From Geobacter sp. (lineage in GTDB: Bacteria > Desulfobacterota > Desulfuromonadia > Geobacterales > Pseudopelobacteraceae), in the NCBI GenBank assembly GCA_025360785.1, contig JANYBN010000127.1, positions 1-64,000 on the forward strand: 64,000 nucleotides of DNA, given 5' to 3'. The position numbers and the translations under genes were made by a program. Shown piece after piece: positions 43,520 to 54,018 of the stretch (position 1 is its first letter; the number at the start of each line of letters is the position of its first letter). The notes under the pieces were generated by a model. That model was given only the letters and a program-made list of their open reading frames with translations. It was not told where the DNA came from and searched no databases.

Positions 43520-45139
43520 TCACGGACGACGCTCCAGAATGGTGGCATATTTGAATGTTTTACTTACTATATATTGTTCTGATATGTAGTGTTCCAAAGG
43601 TATTGAATCGCGAAACCGGGGCTTGTCCGTATTCACGATGATCCACCGGCAGGAGCTTTGCAGCAATAAGCTCCTTGTCTGCTCAAACTGTTGTTCAGAA
43701 TTCATGGGCCAGACGAGAAGATCATATGGCGAGGGGTTATTAAGACGAAACAAGAAATAGAATATAGCCGCATAGGGATAACAGAATGCGGTTTCCCCCT
43801 CCTTCCATGTTGCCGAGGCGAACGACGCGACACCCTGCATCGTCACTGCATCGCCAGCGTAGAGAGTCTGGACAGCCCCGGCGGGGGTACTGACTGAAAT
43901 TTTTGGTGATTCCAAAGTCAAAGCGGAATACGCCATCGCGATGGAGAAGAAGATCAATATCCATGTCACGCCCAGCGGCCTAAGGGAGCCAGTGCGCACC
44001 TTTAGCACATCGAGTGACAGGGCCACGAGGATAACGGATGACGAGGCAGCAAAAATAAGGGTGGAGGAGGAAAGACGATGTAGTGTCGCGAGATACGAGG
44101 AAATGAAAAAAGCTGTCAGGCACCCCATGTGGTAGCGGCTGTAAGCCTTCGTTTTCCAGAGCCTCCACAGCAAATACAAGCCTAAAAACGGCAGTAAATG
44201 AACTAAGATATTGCCCAGAAACCCTAAACCCCAAGCTATAAGCCTGAGCAGTCCGAGAGGCTGTGAACTGTGCTGCCATGCCGATACAAGTGTTTGCCAA
44301 AATTCTATTAAGTGTTTGGAAATGGTGCCTCTATGCTCCTCAAGGTTGTTATAACGCGTCAAGGGGAAAATAAACAGGTCATAGTAAAGAGTCTTCCATC
44401 CGGCTTGCAATAAAAAATAGACGGCTGCCGGGACTGCGCAGGCCGCTATTCCGAACCAGTACGCGACAAATGGTCGTAAACGGCGTGTACGTGGCAGCAG
44501 CAGAAAGACCAGGCTGGCGCAGATAACCCAGAGCCCCCCCCGATGCTGCAATACGAACACCGCAAGTGACGAAAGAGCACCGGCCATAGCTGATGCCGAC
44601 ATAGAGGGTGCTTCATCATCGTCCGATGGGAGCAGCAGAGCAAAAGCCGCCATGCACAAGACACCTGACAACCAGTGGTAGCTAGCTATAAACCAGATGG
44701 GGCCGCCATAAAAGGCAAGAAAAGCGGCGGGAACCATATAGACAAGAAGTGATTTCACTCCAGACCTGGCCAACGCAAACCATGAAGCCACCAACAGTGT
44801 TATTGACACAAATATGACACCCAGGCGCAGAGTAAAGAACGAAGGACCGAAAAGTTTAAACAGGAAGGCCCACCAGTAATAGGAACCAGGCACTAACGCG
44901 GTAAAAAAGTCCCTAAAGGGTACCTGACCCTGGTAGATGCGGTAGGCGTTTTGGGCAACCAGACCTTCGTCCCCGAAGGAAAAGCGTGGCAACATGATCC
45001 GAAAATATGGCATCCATGACAAGGAGATAATCACCAGCACCGGCCAGCACTGCCAAGGGATTCTTCTAAAGCATGACGATCGTTGACTGTTACATTGCAT
45101 CTTACAACCTCCAAAATGGGCGGCCTTTTGGCACCTCAA
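43520..45139 (-). CDS. polytopic membrane protein, glycosyltransferase 39-like
   Basis: Multiple TM segments; FSFGDEGLVAQNAYRIYQGQVPFRDFFTALVPGSYYWWAFLF typical of GT-C arrangement. Confidence 0.78.
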   Translation of the reverse strand: MRCQKAAHFGGCKMQCNSQRSSCFRRIPWQCWPVLVIISLSWMPYFRIMLPRFSFGDEGLVAQNAYRIYQGQVPFRDFFTALVPGSYYWWAFLFKLFGPSFFTLRLGVIFVSITLLVASWFALARSGVKSLLVYMVPAAFLAFYGGPIWFIASYHWLSGVLCMAAFALLLPSDDDEAPSMSASAMAGALSSLAVFVLQHRGGLWVICASLVFLLLPRTRRLRPFVAYWFGIAACAVPAAVYFLLQAGWKTLYYDLFIFPLTRYNNLEEHRGTISKHLIEFWQTLVSAWQHSSQPLGLLRLIAWGLGFLGNILVHLLPFLGLYLLWRLWKTKAYSRYHMGCLTAFFISSYLATLHRLSSSTLIFAASSSVILVALSLDVLKVRTGSLRPLGVTWILIFFSIAMAYSALTLESPKISVSTPAGAVQTLYAGDAVTMQGVASFASATWKEGETAFCYPYAAIFYFLFRLNNPSPYDLLVWPMNSEQQFEQTRSLLLQSSCRWIIVNTDKPRFRDSIPLEHYISEQYIVSKTFKYATILERRP

Positions 45140-45227
45140 TGTTGTTGTTCATAGCCCATTCACTTTTCTACCTGATGCGCTTGGCAAATCAAACCACTTA
45201 TGCACTTTCCATTTAATGTTACAAGAA

Positions 45228-46355
45228 CTAATACAGCTCCAGAATACTACCGACAATCCGTTCAAGGTCAGCTTTATTAAGATCGTTGTAAAAGGGGAGG
45301 CGCACCAATTGACTGCTGAACTTTTCGGTTACCGGACAGTCGCCGATCCGCCCTCCAAAACGCTCGCCCATGGGTGAGACGTGCAGCGACTGATAATGGA
45401 ATACACTGAGGATACCCCGTTCCTTGAGCCCGCTGATCAGTCGCTGACGATCATCAAGGGAGGGCATGAGCAAATAAAAGAGGTGCCATGACGGGTCGCA
45501 ATGTTCAGGGACATGTGGGAGCAGAATGCCATGTTCTTGAGCCCAACCAGCAAGATGTGTCGCATAGTATTCCCATATGTCGCGACGTCGGCCTTGTATG
45601 CTCTCTGCAGCCTCCAACTGGGCCAAAAGAAAGGCTGCAAGCAGATCGGACGGAAGGTAGCTGGAACCGAGGTCAACCCAGGTGTATTTATCTACTTGAC
45701 CCCTAAAAAAGCGACTGCGATTGGTCCCTTTTTCACGAATTATCTCGGCCCGCTCCACGAGAGCCGGGTCGTTGATGAGCAAAGCCCCCCCCTCGCCGCA
45801 GTGTAGATTCTTGGTTTCATGAAAGCTTTGGGTCGCCATGGAGCCGAACGTACCCAGCAGTTTACCGCGATATCTTCCAAACAGACCATGGGCATTATCC
45901 TCCACAACCGCAATCCCGTGCCGCCCAGCCAGATCCATGATGGTATCCATCTCGCAACCAATTCCCCCGTAGTGAACCGGGACGATGACCCGTGTCCTTG
46001 GGCTAATGAGGTCCGGAAGGAGGCGTTCGTCTATATTGAGGGTGTCGGGCCGGATATCGCAGAATACAGGTCTGGCACCTCGCAGGACAAAGGCGTTCAC
46101 GGTGGAGACGAAGGTAAAAGATGGGACTATTACTTCATCTCCAGGCTTAACATCCAACAGCATCGCAGCCATTTCCAGGGCATGGGTGCATGAGGTGGTC
46201 AGGAGTGCATTCGTAACACCCAGAGATTGTTCAAGAATAGTTTGACAGCGTTTGGTAAAACCCCCATCGCCCGAGATGTGGCCATTGACTACCGCTTCAG
46301 CCATGTAACTGAGCTCACGGCCGGTCAGATGGGGTTTGTTGAAGGGTATGTTCAT
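45228..46355 (-). CDS. dTDP-4-amino-4,6-dideoxygalactose transaminase (WecE/RffA-like)
   Basis: MNIPFNKPHLTGRELSYMAEAV; TTSCTHALEMAAMLLDVKPGDEVIVPSFTFVSTVNAFVLRGA; FHETKNLHCGEGGALLIND. Confidence 0.92.
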   Translation of the reverse strand: MNIPFNKPHLTGRELSYMAEAVVNGHISGDGGFTKRCQTILEQSLGVTNALLTTSCTHALEMAAMLLDVKPGDEVIVPSFTFVSTVNAFVLRGARPVFCDIRPDTLNIDERLLPDLISPRTRVIVPVHYGGIGCEMDTIMDLAGRHGIAVVEDNAHGLFGRYRGKLLGTFGSMATQSFHETKNLHCGEGGALLINDPALVERAEIIREKGTNRSRFFRGQVDKYTWVDLGSSYLPSDLLAAFLLAQLEAAESIQGRRRDIWEYYATHLAGWAQEHGILLPHVPEHCDPSWHLFYLLMPSLDDRQRLISGLKERGILSVFHYQSLHVSPMGERFGGRIGDCPVTEKFSSQLVRLPFYNDLNKADLERIVGSILELY

Positions 46356-46582
46356 GATTCGATGTCCTTTCATTTGTTACACATGTATCAAAACGACATT
46401 TGGAAATGTTTTAGCTCCATTTAAAAATGCCGATTTAAACGGCCTGGATTTTGCCACCACCACCCTTGGCGGAGAATGTTTACTCTTGCAATATTGGACA
46501 TTTATAAGTGATAGTTACGAATCTTTTTATTTTTGGCACGTTTGTGGTAAAAGTTACACTTATTTCAAGTACAGGTAATGTC

Positions 46583-47752
46583 ATGTCTACATCAATTAAG
46601 AAGAAAGTTTATTTCCCGAATTTAAACGGTGTCCGTTTTATGGCTGCTATGATGGTGATGGTTCATCATGTCGAGCAAATAAAAATTTATTGTGGGCATC
46701 CGTCAGTATTCTATACAAATAATTTTATCAAAAATATTGGAGGTCTGGGAGTCACCCTGTTTTTTGTTCTTAGCGGTTTTTTGATAACATATCTGCTGCT
46801 GGAAGAAAAAAAAGAATTTAAAACAATAAACCTTAAAGAGTTTTATATACGAAGAGTACTGAGAATATGGCCGCTCTATTATCTGATAATATTTCTGGCT
46901 TTTTATATAATTCCAACATTTTTTAGTTCCATAATAGTTTCAGATTTTGGCACAATATTACAATTTGATTATTATAAAAAACTCGCAATGTATATATTCT
47001 TTGTTCCAAATGTCGCCTTTATTACCGTGTATCCGGTTTTGTTTGTTTCTCAGGCTTGGTCTATTGGAGTTGAAGAACAGTTTTATGCGATATGGCCTCT
47101 GCTGGTAAAGCACTTTAGCAGGCCACTATATGCAATGATCTTTATTGTCATTTTTTATATGTTTTTCAATATTGTGTTGGCAACACTGGTACAAAAAACA
47201 GGAGGAAAGTCATCACAATTCGTTATGTACAGGAATTTTTTTATTGTAACAAGAATTGATTGCATGGCCGTTGGCGGGATGTTTGCCTTCCTTGCTTTAC
47301 ATAAAAACCGGTTCGTCACAATTATTCAGAATAAATTCATTCAGTTTTTTGTTTATGCAATTACAATCATTCTTATGAATATTGAATTAATACCAGAAGC
47401 ATTGGGGCATCTGCCGTATGCTATTCTGTTTGGCGTTATAATTTTCAATCTGGCACTAAACCAAGATACAATACTGACTTTAAGCAATTCTGCTTTTGAA
47501 TATGGCGGTAAGGTTTCTTACGGAATCTATATGTTTCATCCATTGGGAATAGTTCTCACTTTTTTTGCGTATCAAAAAATGAACGTACATCTCAATCTTG
47601 TCGTGAGTAATCTTGTATTTTATAGCGCATCTATAGTGTTAACTTTCGTATTATCTTCGCTATCGTACCAATTTTACGAAAAGTATTTCCTTCTAAAAAA
47701 AATCAAATTTTCCAGTATTATTAGCGGTGAAAATGCCCTGGAACGACAATAA
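46583..47752 (+). CDS. acyltransferase family 3 membrane protein (OafA/YrhL-like)
   Basis: FPNLNGVRFMAAMMVMVHHVEQIK; LGVTLFFVLSGFLITYLLLEEKK; QAWSIGVEEQFYAIWPLL. Markedly AT-rich. Confidence 0.92.
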   Translation: MSTSIKKKVYFPNLNGVRFMAAMMVMVHHVEQIKIYCGHPSVFYTNNFIKNIGGLGVTLFFVLSGFLITYLLLEEKKEFKTINLKEFYIRRVLRIWPLYYLIIFLAFYIIPTFFSSIIVSDFGTILQFDYYKKLAMYIFFVPNVAFITVYPVLFVSQAWSIGVEEQFYAIWPLLVKHFSRPLYAMIFIVIFYMFFNIVLATLVQKTGGKSSQFVMYRNFFIVTRIDCMAVGGMFAFLALHKNRFVTIIQNKFIQFFVYAITIILMNIELIPEALGHLPYAILFGVIIFNLALNQDTILTLSNSAFEYGGKVSYGIYMFHPLGIVLTFFAYQKMNVHLNLVVSNLVFYSASIVLTFVLSSLSYQFYEKYFLLKKIKFSSIISGENALERQ

Positions 47753-47848
47753 ATGTTCTCAAAAAGTGTTGTTGACGTCTCGACAATTGATAGTCATGAA
47801 CAGTAAATATCATATTCTCCAAGCTGCGGCATCGGGCCGTACTCGTTA

Positions 47849-48652
47849 TCACAGTAAAATATTATGCCCACTTGTTACATCGTTACTCCAATAATGAAAC
47901 ATCGCGGCAGGATCCCTGAATTTGAAGCCAAGACGGACATAAAGGTTTAGAACCGGGATGTTATTAACCGAAATTCTCGTATGCGCCTGGGTGAGGTTTT
48001 CGGAAGCCATATTGGCCAATACGCTTAACCAGAAATAGTCACCAAGGCCACTCGCAGAATACTTGCGGGAAAACCCCGCTAAAATAAGATGTTGCCCTTT
48101 GCTGGCCATGAATCCGATCACATCATCATCGTAGAGTAGAAGTTGAAATAGTGTGTCCCCTTTCAGCAGATCCTCAACCCAATAGACAAAACGTTTATCC
48201 GCAAGATGTTCCGGACAGCGTGGATCAACATGAAACCTGTCTTTGACAAATGATTCTGCCGCGATGCGTTTTACAGATTCGCACGCGGCTTGATCATTTC
48301 GGTCCAAGTCTTTGAACCCTAACGTATCGAAATTGATACGCTTCGGAACAAAGGAACCAGGGTTCTCTTGGAAAATTCGCAGAACAGAATTTTTACTCAA
48401 AACCGTGTATGGATCGACAGTGGTTTCTACAAATGAAAATCCTGCGGCTTCAATGGCAGTAAGCGCCGAGAACTGTTCCGGAACGACACGGGCTTGTACA
48501 AAAAGTTTGTTCGATTGAGCTGTTTTTTCAGCCAGCACGCATGCAAGACGTCCCTTGTCAGCACTATCTATAAAATTCTGCGTCAGGTCATAACTGGGCA
48601 TGCCCAGATTTCGCGTTTCATATTCAAGATATGTCAGGCAGTTTTCAGCCAT
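47849..48652 (-). CDS. GNAT-type acetyltransferase, dTDP-fucosamine acetyltransferase (WecD)-like
   Basis: SGLGDYFWLSVLANMASENLTQAHTRISVNNIPVLNLYVRLGFKFRDPAAMFHYW; context with WecE-like transaminase. Confidence 0.8.
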   Translation of the reverse strand: MAENCLTYLEYETRNLGMPSYDLTQNFIDSADKGRLACVLAEKTAQSNKLFVQARVVPEQFSALTAIEAAGFSFVETTVDPYTVLSKNSVLRIFQENPGSFVPKRINFDTLGFKDLDRNDQAACESVKRIAAESFVKDRFHVDPRCPEHLADKRFVYWVEDLLKGDTLFQLLLYDDDVIGFMASKGQHLILAGFSRKYSASGLGDYFWLSVLANMASENLTQAHTRISVNNIPVLNLYVRLGFKFRDPAAMFHYWSNDVTSGHNILL

Positions 48653-49628
48653 TCTTCACCTCGCTGTGATATGAAGCGTTCTGCTGCACAACATAGGAGG
48701 GACGTTCCATCATACGGAAGTGCATTCTTGCAAGATATTCCCCAATGATACCGATAGCCAATAGCTGGGCACCGGAGAAAATCGAAATAATTGAAGCAAG
48801 AAACGGGAATCCAGGGGCACTTCCCCCCTCCAATAGATAACGAATAACAACGTATCCTAGTATTAAACATCCAAACAAAGCAAAAACAAAACCCATAACA
48901 CTGGCAACCTGGAGTGGCATGACACTGAAGCCGGTCATCATAGTCAGGGCATGGACAAGCAATTTTTTAAAGGTATAGTTCGAGTTGCCAACAGCGCGCG
49001 GATCATGTCTGACATAGACAAAGGCAAAACGGGTAGTCCCCCAGGTCAAGAGCACATCGATGCAGACGTAGGGACTCCGATAATCGGCAAAGGCGTCCCG
49101 AACCTGGCACCTGAAGGCCCTGAATGCGCTGGCCCTCCGCGCCGTATCAGCCCCCATCGCCCCTTTAAGCGCAGTCTTGGTTACATACGACGCAAGATCG
49201 CGCCAGATCCCATGTTGCTCCTCACGTGGTGTGCCATAGACGACATCGTACCCTTCCCGCAGCTTTTCAAGCAGGAGTTGTATTTCCTCGGGAGGGTGCT
49301 GAAGGTCATCATCCATAGTGATGATCAATTCTTTCCCCGCCGCCCTGATACCACAGAGCAGTGCATTGTGCTGGCCATAGTTGCGCATCATGTTAATGCC
49401 GGACAGCATATTAGGATACTTGCGGGCAAGGGAGCAAATGACCTCCCAGCTATCATCCGTGCTACCGTCGTTAACAAGGATTATTTCAAAGTCAACGGCA
49501 ATTGAAGAAAGCAGCGCCGTCAGCTGACAAAGCAGTTCCGGCAGTATGGAAGCGCTATTGTAGACAGGTATAACTACGGAAAGCGATGTCTCGGGTGTAC
49601 GTTGGAGCATCTGTTTATTCCCTCCCAT
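48645..49628 (-). CDS. glycosyltransferase family 2 (C-terminal TM segments)
   Basis: LSVVIPVYNSASILPELLCQL; FEIILVNDGSTDDSW; TMDDDLQHPPEEI. Confidence 0.95.
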   Translation of the reverse strand: MGGNKQMLQRTPETSLSVVIPVYNSASILPELLCQLTALLSSIAVDFEIILVNDGSTDDSWEVICSLARKYPNMLSGINMMRNYGQHNALLCGIRAAGKELIITMDDDLQHPPEEIQLLLEKLREGYDVVYGTPREEQHGIWRDLASYVTKTALKGAMGADTARRASAFRAFRCQVRDAFADYRSPYVCIDVLLTWGTTRFAFVYVRHDPRAVGNSNYTFKKLLVHALTMMTGFSVMPLQVASVMGFVFALFGCLILGYVVIRYLLEGGSAPGFPFLASIISIFSGAQLLAIGIIGEYLARMHFRMMERPSYVVQQNASYHSEVKNG

Positions 49629-49815
49629 GGTGACAATGTGTTGCCGGGATCAAGCTTAAGCATTCAGCAACATGCTGCCAGGCGAGATCATACAGCAGAG
49701 TCGGTTCTTCCACAAGAGCACGACACATAGAAATTGCTTGAAAGCAAAACTGCCTTGCAGTGTTGCCGCCATATCATGTATTCTGACACGTTGAATCTTT
49801 CCGAAAGGATCACCA

Positions 49816-51195
49816 ATGCTTGAAGCACATCTGATCAATGAACTGACATCGATAGTCGGTCCGGACAATATTGCAACCTCCAGACAGGATATGATCTGCT
49901 ACGGCTATGACGCCACCCAGATGGAATTTCTGCCGGATGCGGTAGTTCATCCGGCCAATGCCCAAGAGGTTTCTGCCGTTCTGAAGCTGGCCAACAGCAA
50001 AGGTTTCCCGGTGTTTCCGCGCGGCGCCGGCAGTGGCTTCACCGGCGGTGCGCTTCCCAAAGGGGGGGGGGTCGTGGTGGTGACAACCCGCATGAACCGT
50101 ATCCTGCGCATCGATACCGAAAACCTGATCGCCGAGGTTGAGCCGGGCGTTGTGACCGAGCAGTTCCAGATAGCGGTTGAAAAACTTGGATTCTTTTATC
50201 CGCCCGATCCCGCCTCGCTCAAGTTTTCAACTCTGGGTGGAAATGTCGCCGAAAACGCCGGGGGGCCGCGCTGTGTGAAATACGGTGTCACCCGTGACTT
50301 CGTTATGGGGCTTGAGGTGGTGCTACCGACCGGCGAAATCATCCGCACCGGCGGGGAGACCTACAAGGCGGTGGTCGGCTACGACATGACGCGGCTGCTC
50401 TGCGGCAGTGAAGGCACTCTTGGGATCATTACCAAGATAATCTTCAAGATCCTCCCGTTTCCGGACGCCAAGAAAACCATGCTGACGATCTTTGATTCGA
50501 TCGACGGTGCAGCCAAGGCGGTCTCGACGATTATCGGCAACAAGATTATTCCGACCACGCTCGAATTTATGGACTACGCCACCCTGCAATGCGTAGAACG
50601 CCGCTTCAGCCTGGGGATTCCACCTGAAGGACGGGCAGTGCTGTTGATCGAGGTGGACGGCGACCGCGACCTGATCGAAAAGCAGGCGGCACAGATTCAT
50701 GAACTGATCAAACCGCTCGGGCTTGTGCAGTTCCGGGCGGCCAAAGATGCCGCCGAATCGGAAGAACTCTGGAGGGTGCGGCGGCTGGTTTCGCCGTCGC
50801 TCAGGGACATCAACCCGACCAAATACAATGAGGATGTCGTGGTGCCGCGCAGCAAAGTACCGGACATCATCCGCGCCATCGAGAAAATTCAGGCCAAGTA
50901 CGATATACCGATTGTCAACTTCGGCCATGCCGGAGACGGCAATATCCATGTCAATATTATGGTAGACAAGTCTGTTCCCGGCATGGATGAAAAAGCGCAT
51001 GAGGCGATCCGCGACGTTTTCCAGGCAGCGCTGGATCTGAACGGCACCATGTCAGGTGAGCATGGGGTCGGGCTTTCCAAGGCTCCTTATATAGAACTGG
51101 AACTTTCTCCCGATCAGATTGCCGCCATGAAGGCTATCAAAGCTGCTCTTGATCCAAAAAATATATTGAACCCAGGCAAAATGTTTCCCTGGTAG
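49816..51195 (+). CDS. glcD: FAD-binding oxidoreductase, GlcD type
   Basis: FPRGAGSGFTGGALPKGGGVVVVTTRMNRI; GGNVAENAGGPRCVKYGVT; SGEHGVGLSKAPYIELEL...ILNPGKMFPW. Confidence 0.94.
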   Translation: MLEAHLINELTSIVGPDNIATSRQDMICYGYDATQMEFLPDAVVHPANAQEVSAVLKLANSKGFPVFPRGAGSGFTGGALPKGGGVVVVTTRMNRILRIDTENLIAEVEPGVVTEQFQIAVEKLGFFYPPDPASLKFSTLGGNVAENAGGPRCVKYGVTRDFVMGLEVVLPTGEIIRTGGETYKAVVGYDMTRLLCGSEGTLGIITKIIFKILPFPDAKKTMLTIFDSIDGAAKAVSTIIGNKIIPTTLEFMDYATLQCVERRFSLGIPPEGRAVLLIEVDGDRDLIEKQAAQIHELIKPLGLVQFRAAKDAAESEELWRVRRLVSPSLRDINPTKYNEDVVVPRSKVPDIIRAIEKIQAKYDIPIVNFGHAGDGNIHVNIMVDKSVPGMDEKAHEAIRDVFQAALDLNGTMSGEHGVGLSKAPYIELELSPDQIAAMKAIKAALDPKNILNPGKMFPW

Positions 51196-51205
51196 GAGAA
51201 ATCAG

Positions 51206-51511
51206 ATGGCACATGACACACAGAAAGAGATTCAAAAAGCTTCGCTGATAGGGCGCATTCTGTCGATGGAAGCATTTTTGCTGCTGATGGGGATTGCCTC
51301 ATTGACCTACGGTATTGCCAACGATATGACCATGAGCATCTTCTGGGGATGCGTTATCATTCCGGGGGTGTTTATCCTTCACCATATTCGCAAAACTGAC
51401 TGGACAAAACACTGGCAGGAGATGGAAGCCGAACATAAGGCGGGGGAAGCTCGTGACGCAGTGAAAAGGAACGCCGCTGAAGAGGCGAGGAAAACTGATG
51501 ACGATAAATAA
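51206..51511 (+). CDS. hypothetical small membrane protein
   Basis: 101 aa with two TM segments and charged C-terminus; between glcD and maf. Confidence 0.7.
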   Translation: MAHDTQKEIQKASLIGRILSMEAFLLLMGIASLTYGIANDMTMSIFWGCVIIPGVFILHHIRKTDWTKHWQEMEAEHKAGEARDAVKRNAAEEARKTDDDK

Positions 51512-52085
51512 TAATGGCACGATAATTCTTGCGTCGGCATCACCTCGCCGCACCGAACTGATATCGCTGGCAGGCATCGAGTTCAGCGTGGTTCCGGCTG
51601 ACATCTGTGAAGATGTTCTACCGGGGGAAGCTCCCGTTGATCATGTCATGCGCCTGTCACGCGAAAAAGCGGATGCGGTTGCGGCGAAAATTGATGGCCG
51701 TTTTTTCATCGGAGCCGACACGATTGTGGTATTGGATGGCGAAATTCTCGGCAAACCGGTTGACGCCGCCGATGCGATGCGGATGCTGTCCGGACTGTCC
51801 GGCAGGGATCACGAAGTCATCACCGGTTTCACGGTTTTTGACAAGATCAGCGGTGTCCACATCAGCCGCAGCGTCTGCACGGAAGTTACATTCAAAAAGC
51901 TGGAAGAAAAAGAGATGGCGGCTTATGTCGCCACCGGCTGCCCGATGGACAAGGCCGGGGCTTACGCGATCCAGGGGGGTGCAGTGCATTTTGTCCGTTC
52001 GATCAACGGTTCATACACCAACGTGATCGGCCTGCCGATGACGGAGCTGTATGAAGTGCTGCAGACCATGCAGGCTGTGAAGTAA
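51498..52085 (+). CDS. maf: Maf-family nucleotide pyrophosphatase
   Basis: IILASASPRRTELISLAGIEFSVVPADICED; FIGADTIVVLDGEILGKP; DKAGAYAIQGG. Confidence 0.95.
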   Translation: MTINNNGTIILASASPRRTELISLAGIEFSVVPADICEDVLPGEAPVDHVMRLSREKADAVAAKIDGRFFIGADTIVVLDGEILGKPVDAADAMRMLSGLSGRDHEVITGFTVFDKISGVHISRSVCTEVTFKKLEEKEMAAYVATGCPMDKAGAYAIQGGAVHFVRSINGSYTNVIGLPMTELYEVLQTMQAVK

Positions 52086-52089
52086 AGCC

Positions 52090-52773
52090 ATGACCATTGC
52101 CAGCAATCTTGCCCGGATCAACGAACGCATCCGTGTCGCAGCCGAAAAAGCCGGTCGCGATCCGGCATCGGTCCGCCTGGTTGCAGTATCAAAGACCCGC
52201 CCGGCGGCTGATATTGTTGCGGCCTACAATGCCGGGCAAACGGTTTTCGGCGAGAATTATATCCAGGAACTGGTGCCGAAGCTGGCTGAAGTAAAGGAAG
52301 CCGTTCAGTGGCACGTTATCGGCCACCTGCAGAGTAACAAGGTGAAATACATCGCGGGACAGGTGGCGATGATCCATTCGGTTGACCGCATTTCACTGGC
52401 ACAGGAGATCGACCGGCTGTGGGGTAAACTCGGCAAAAGCTGCGATGTGCTGATCCAGGTGAACGTCTCCGGCGAAACCACAAAGTCGGGAACGACTGAG
52501 ACGGGGGCGATTCAACTGGTGCGGGAATGCGCCCTGCTGCCGAACCTCAGGGTGAAGGGGTTGATGACAATGCCCCCCTTTTTCGATGATCCCGAGGCGG
52601 CGCGGCCCTATTTTGCCGAACTCCGAAGACTGGCGGAAGTAATTGCCGCACAGCAGATTGCGGGCGTTGACATGGCGGAGCTTTCCATGGGTATGTCAGG
52701 CGATTTTGAAGCGGCTGTTCAGGAAGGCGCCACCCTGGTGCGGGTCGGCACCGCTATTTTTGGGGAACGGTGA
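52090..52773 (+). CDS. YggS-family pyridoxal phosphate-dependent protein
   Basis: RLVAVSKTRPAADIVAAYNAGQTVFGENYIQEL; QWHVIGHLQSNKVKYI; ELSMGMSGDFEAAVQEGATLVRVGTAIFGER. Confidence 0.95.
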   Translation: MTIASNLARINERIRVAAEKAGRDPASVRLVAVSKTRPAADIVAAYNAGQTVFGENYIQELVPKLAEVKEAVQWHVIGHLQSNKVKYIAGQVAMIHSVDRISLAQEIDRLWGKLGKSCDVLIQVNVSGETTKSGTTETGAIQLVRECALLPNLRVKGLMTMPPFFDDPEAARPYFAELRRLAEVIAAQQIAGVDMAELSMGMSGDFEAAVQEGATLVRVGTAIFGER

Positions 52774-52847
52774 CGGCAATTATAAACCCTTTTTATCAAC
52801 GTAAATCCTCTAACACCATAATATCGTGTAACCGTTTGATCATCCAG

Positions 52848-54017
52848 TCAACTCTCCCTAAGCGCGTCCACAATGCTCATCCGTCCGGCCCGTAGCGCCG
52901 GTATCAGCCCTCCTGCTAACCCCATAAACAACGAAAAACTGAGCGATTCAAGCACGGTGGTGACGGTGAGCCGGAAGGAAAAGGCCAGTTCGGAAAAGGT
53001 CTGCCAGTTCATGGTGGAAATCGTGATCAACTGCATGAATGAGGCGCAGAACACCCCGGCAATTCCGCCGATCAGACCCAGCAGCAGCGCCTCGGCGAGA
53101 AAGGCTGCCAGGATGCTGGAACGCTGAAAGCCGAGCGCCCGGAGGGTGCCGATCTCGCCGACCCGGTTGGCGACCGAGGCGTACATGGTAATCATCGCGC
53201 CGATGATGGCGCCGAGCGAGAAGATTACCGTCAGCGTCAGGCCAAGGATGTTGAGGAATTTGGCCATCGCCTCGGACTGGTCCAGATAATAGCGCGGTTC
53301 GCGCTTGGCCTCCAGCGTCAGGCGCGGGTCGTTTTCGATGCGCTCTTTCAGCTTATCGAAACGGTCCGTATCCGCCAGCCGGAAGAGGATCGAGGAGTAG
53401 ACCGGCCGGCGGAAAGCCTGCATCAGCTGGTCAACATCCCCCCATATCTCAGAGTTAAAGCCGGTGGTCCCGGCGTCAAACAGCCCCACGACAGTCCAGT
53501 CGCGCATGCCGAAGCGGAGATGTTCCCCGATACCGGCCCCCTGAAAGCGACGGGCGATACTGGCCCCGGCCATGATCTCTGACGAACCGGGGCGCGGCAT
53601 CCTCCCTTCGATCAGCCGGACCTGAGGCCTCAAAGTGAGAGAGACAGCGCCGGTGCCTCGAATAACAACATTGGCCGGATGGTTGCTGCCACGTTTGGGG
53701 AGACTGATCAGTACCACCAGCTCCTTGACCAGCAGCCGCATGCCGTCGGTGCCGGTGGCGATTTCCGGCTGACTCTCGACGAGGTTGGCCTGTGGCCGCT
53801 CCACACCGCTCTGCACCTCGGACTGGGAGCCTTTGCGAATCACGACCACATTATCTGGCGAACCGGTCTCCACCAGGGTCTTCTGCAGGCCATCGGTCAG
53901 CATCAGGGTGGCGGCGAAGACGAACACCACCATCGCCATGCCGAAAGCGGTCAACACGGTAGTCATCCGCCTGGTCAACAGGTTGCGCAGACTGTATGAA
54001 AGTGGAATCTTAATAAT
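52848..54017 (-). CDS. ABC transporter permease, FtsX/MacB type (start probably non-AUG)
   Basis: IPLSYSLRNLLTRRMTTVLTAFGMAMVVFVFAATL N-terminal region; FtsX-like C-terminus EIGTLRALGFQRSSILAAFLAEALLLGLIGG. Confidence 0.85.
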   Translation of the reverse strand: MIKIPLSYSLRNLLTRRMTTVLTAFGMAMVVFVFAATLMLTDGLQKTLVETGSPDNVVVIRKGSQSEVQSGVERPQANLVESQPEIATGTDGMRLLVKELVVLISLPKRGSNHPANVVIRGTGAVSLTLRPQVRLIEGRMPRPGSSEIMAGASIARRFQGAGIGEHLRFGMRDWTVVGLFDAGTTGFNSEIWGDVDQLMQAFRRPVYSSILFRLADTDRFDKLKERIENDPRLTLEAKREPRYYLDQSEAMAKFLNILGLTLTVIFSLGAIIGAMITMYASVANRVGEIGTLRALGFQRSSILAAFLAEALLLGLIGGIAGVFCASFMQLITISTMNWQTFSELAFSFRLTVTTVLESLSFSLFMGLAGGLIPALRAGRMSIVDALRES

Positions 54018-54018
54018 T

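Noticed and set aside
50323-51000. 225-aa minus-strand ORF inside glcD
   Set aside because: Antisense shadow of a strongly conserved gene.
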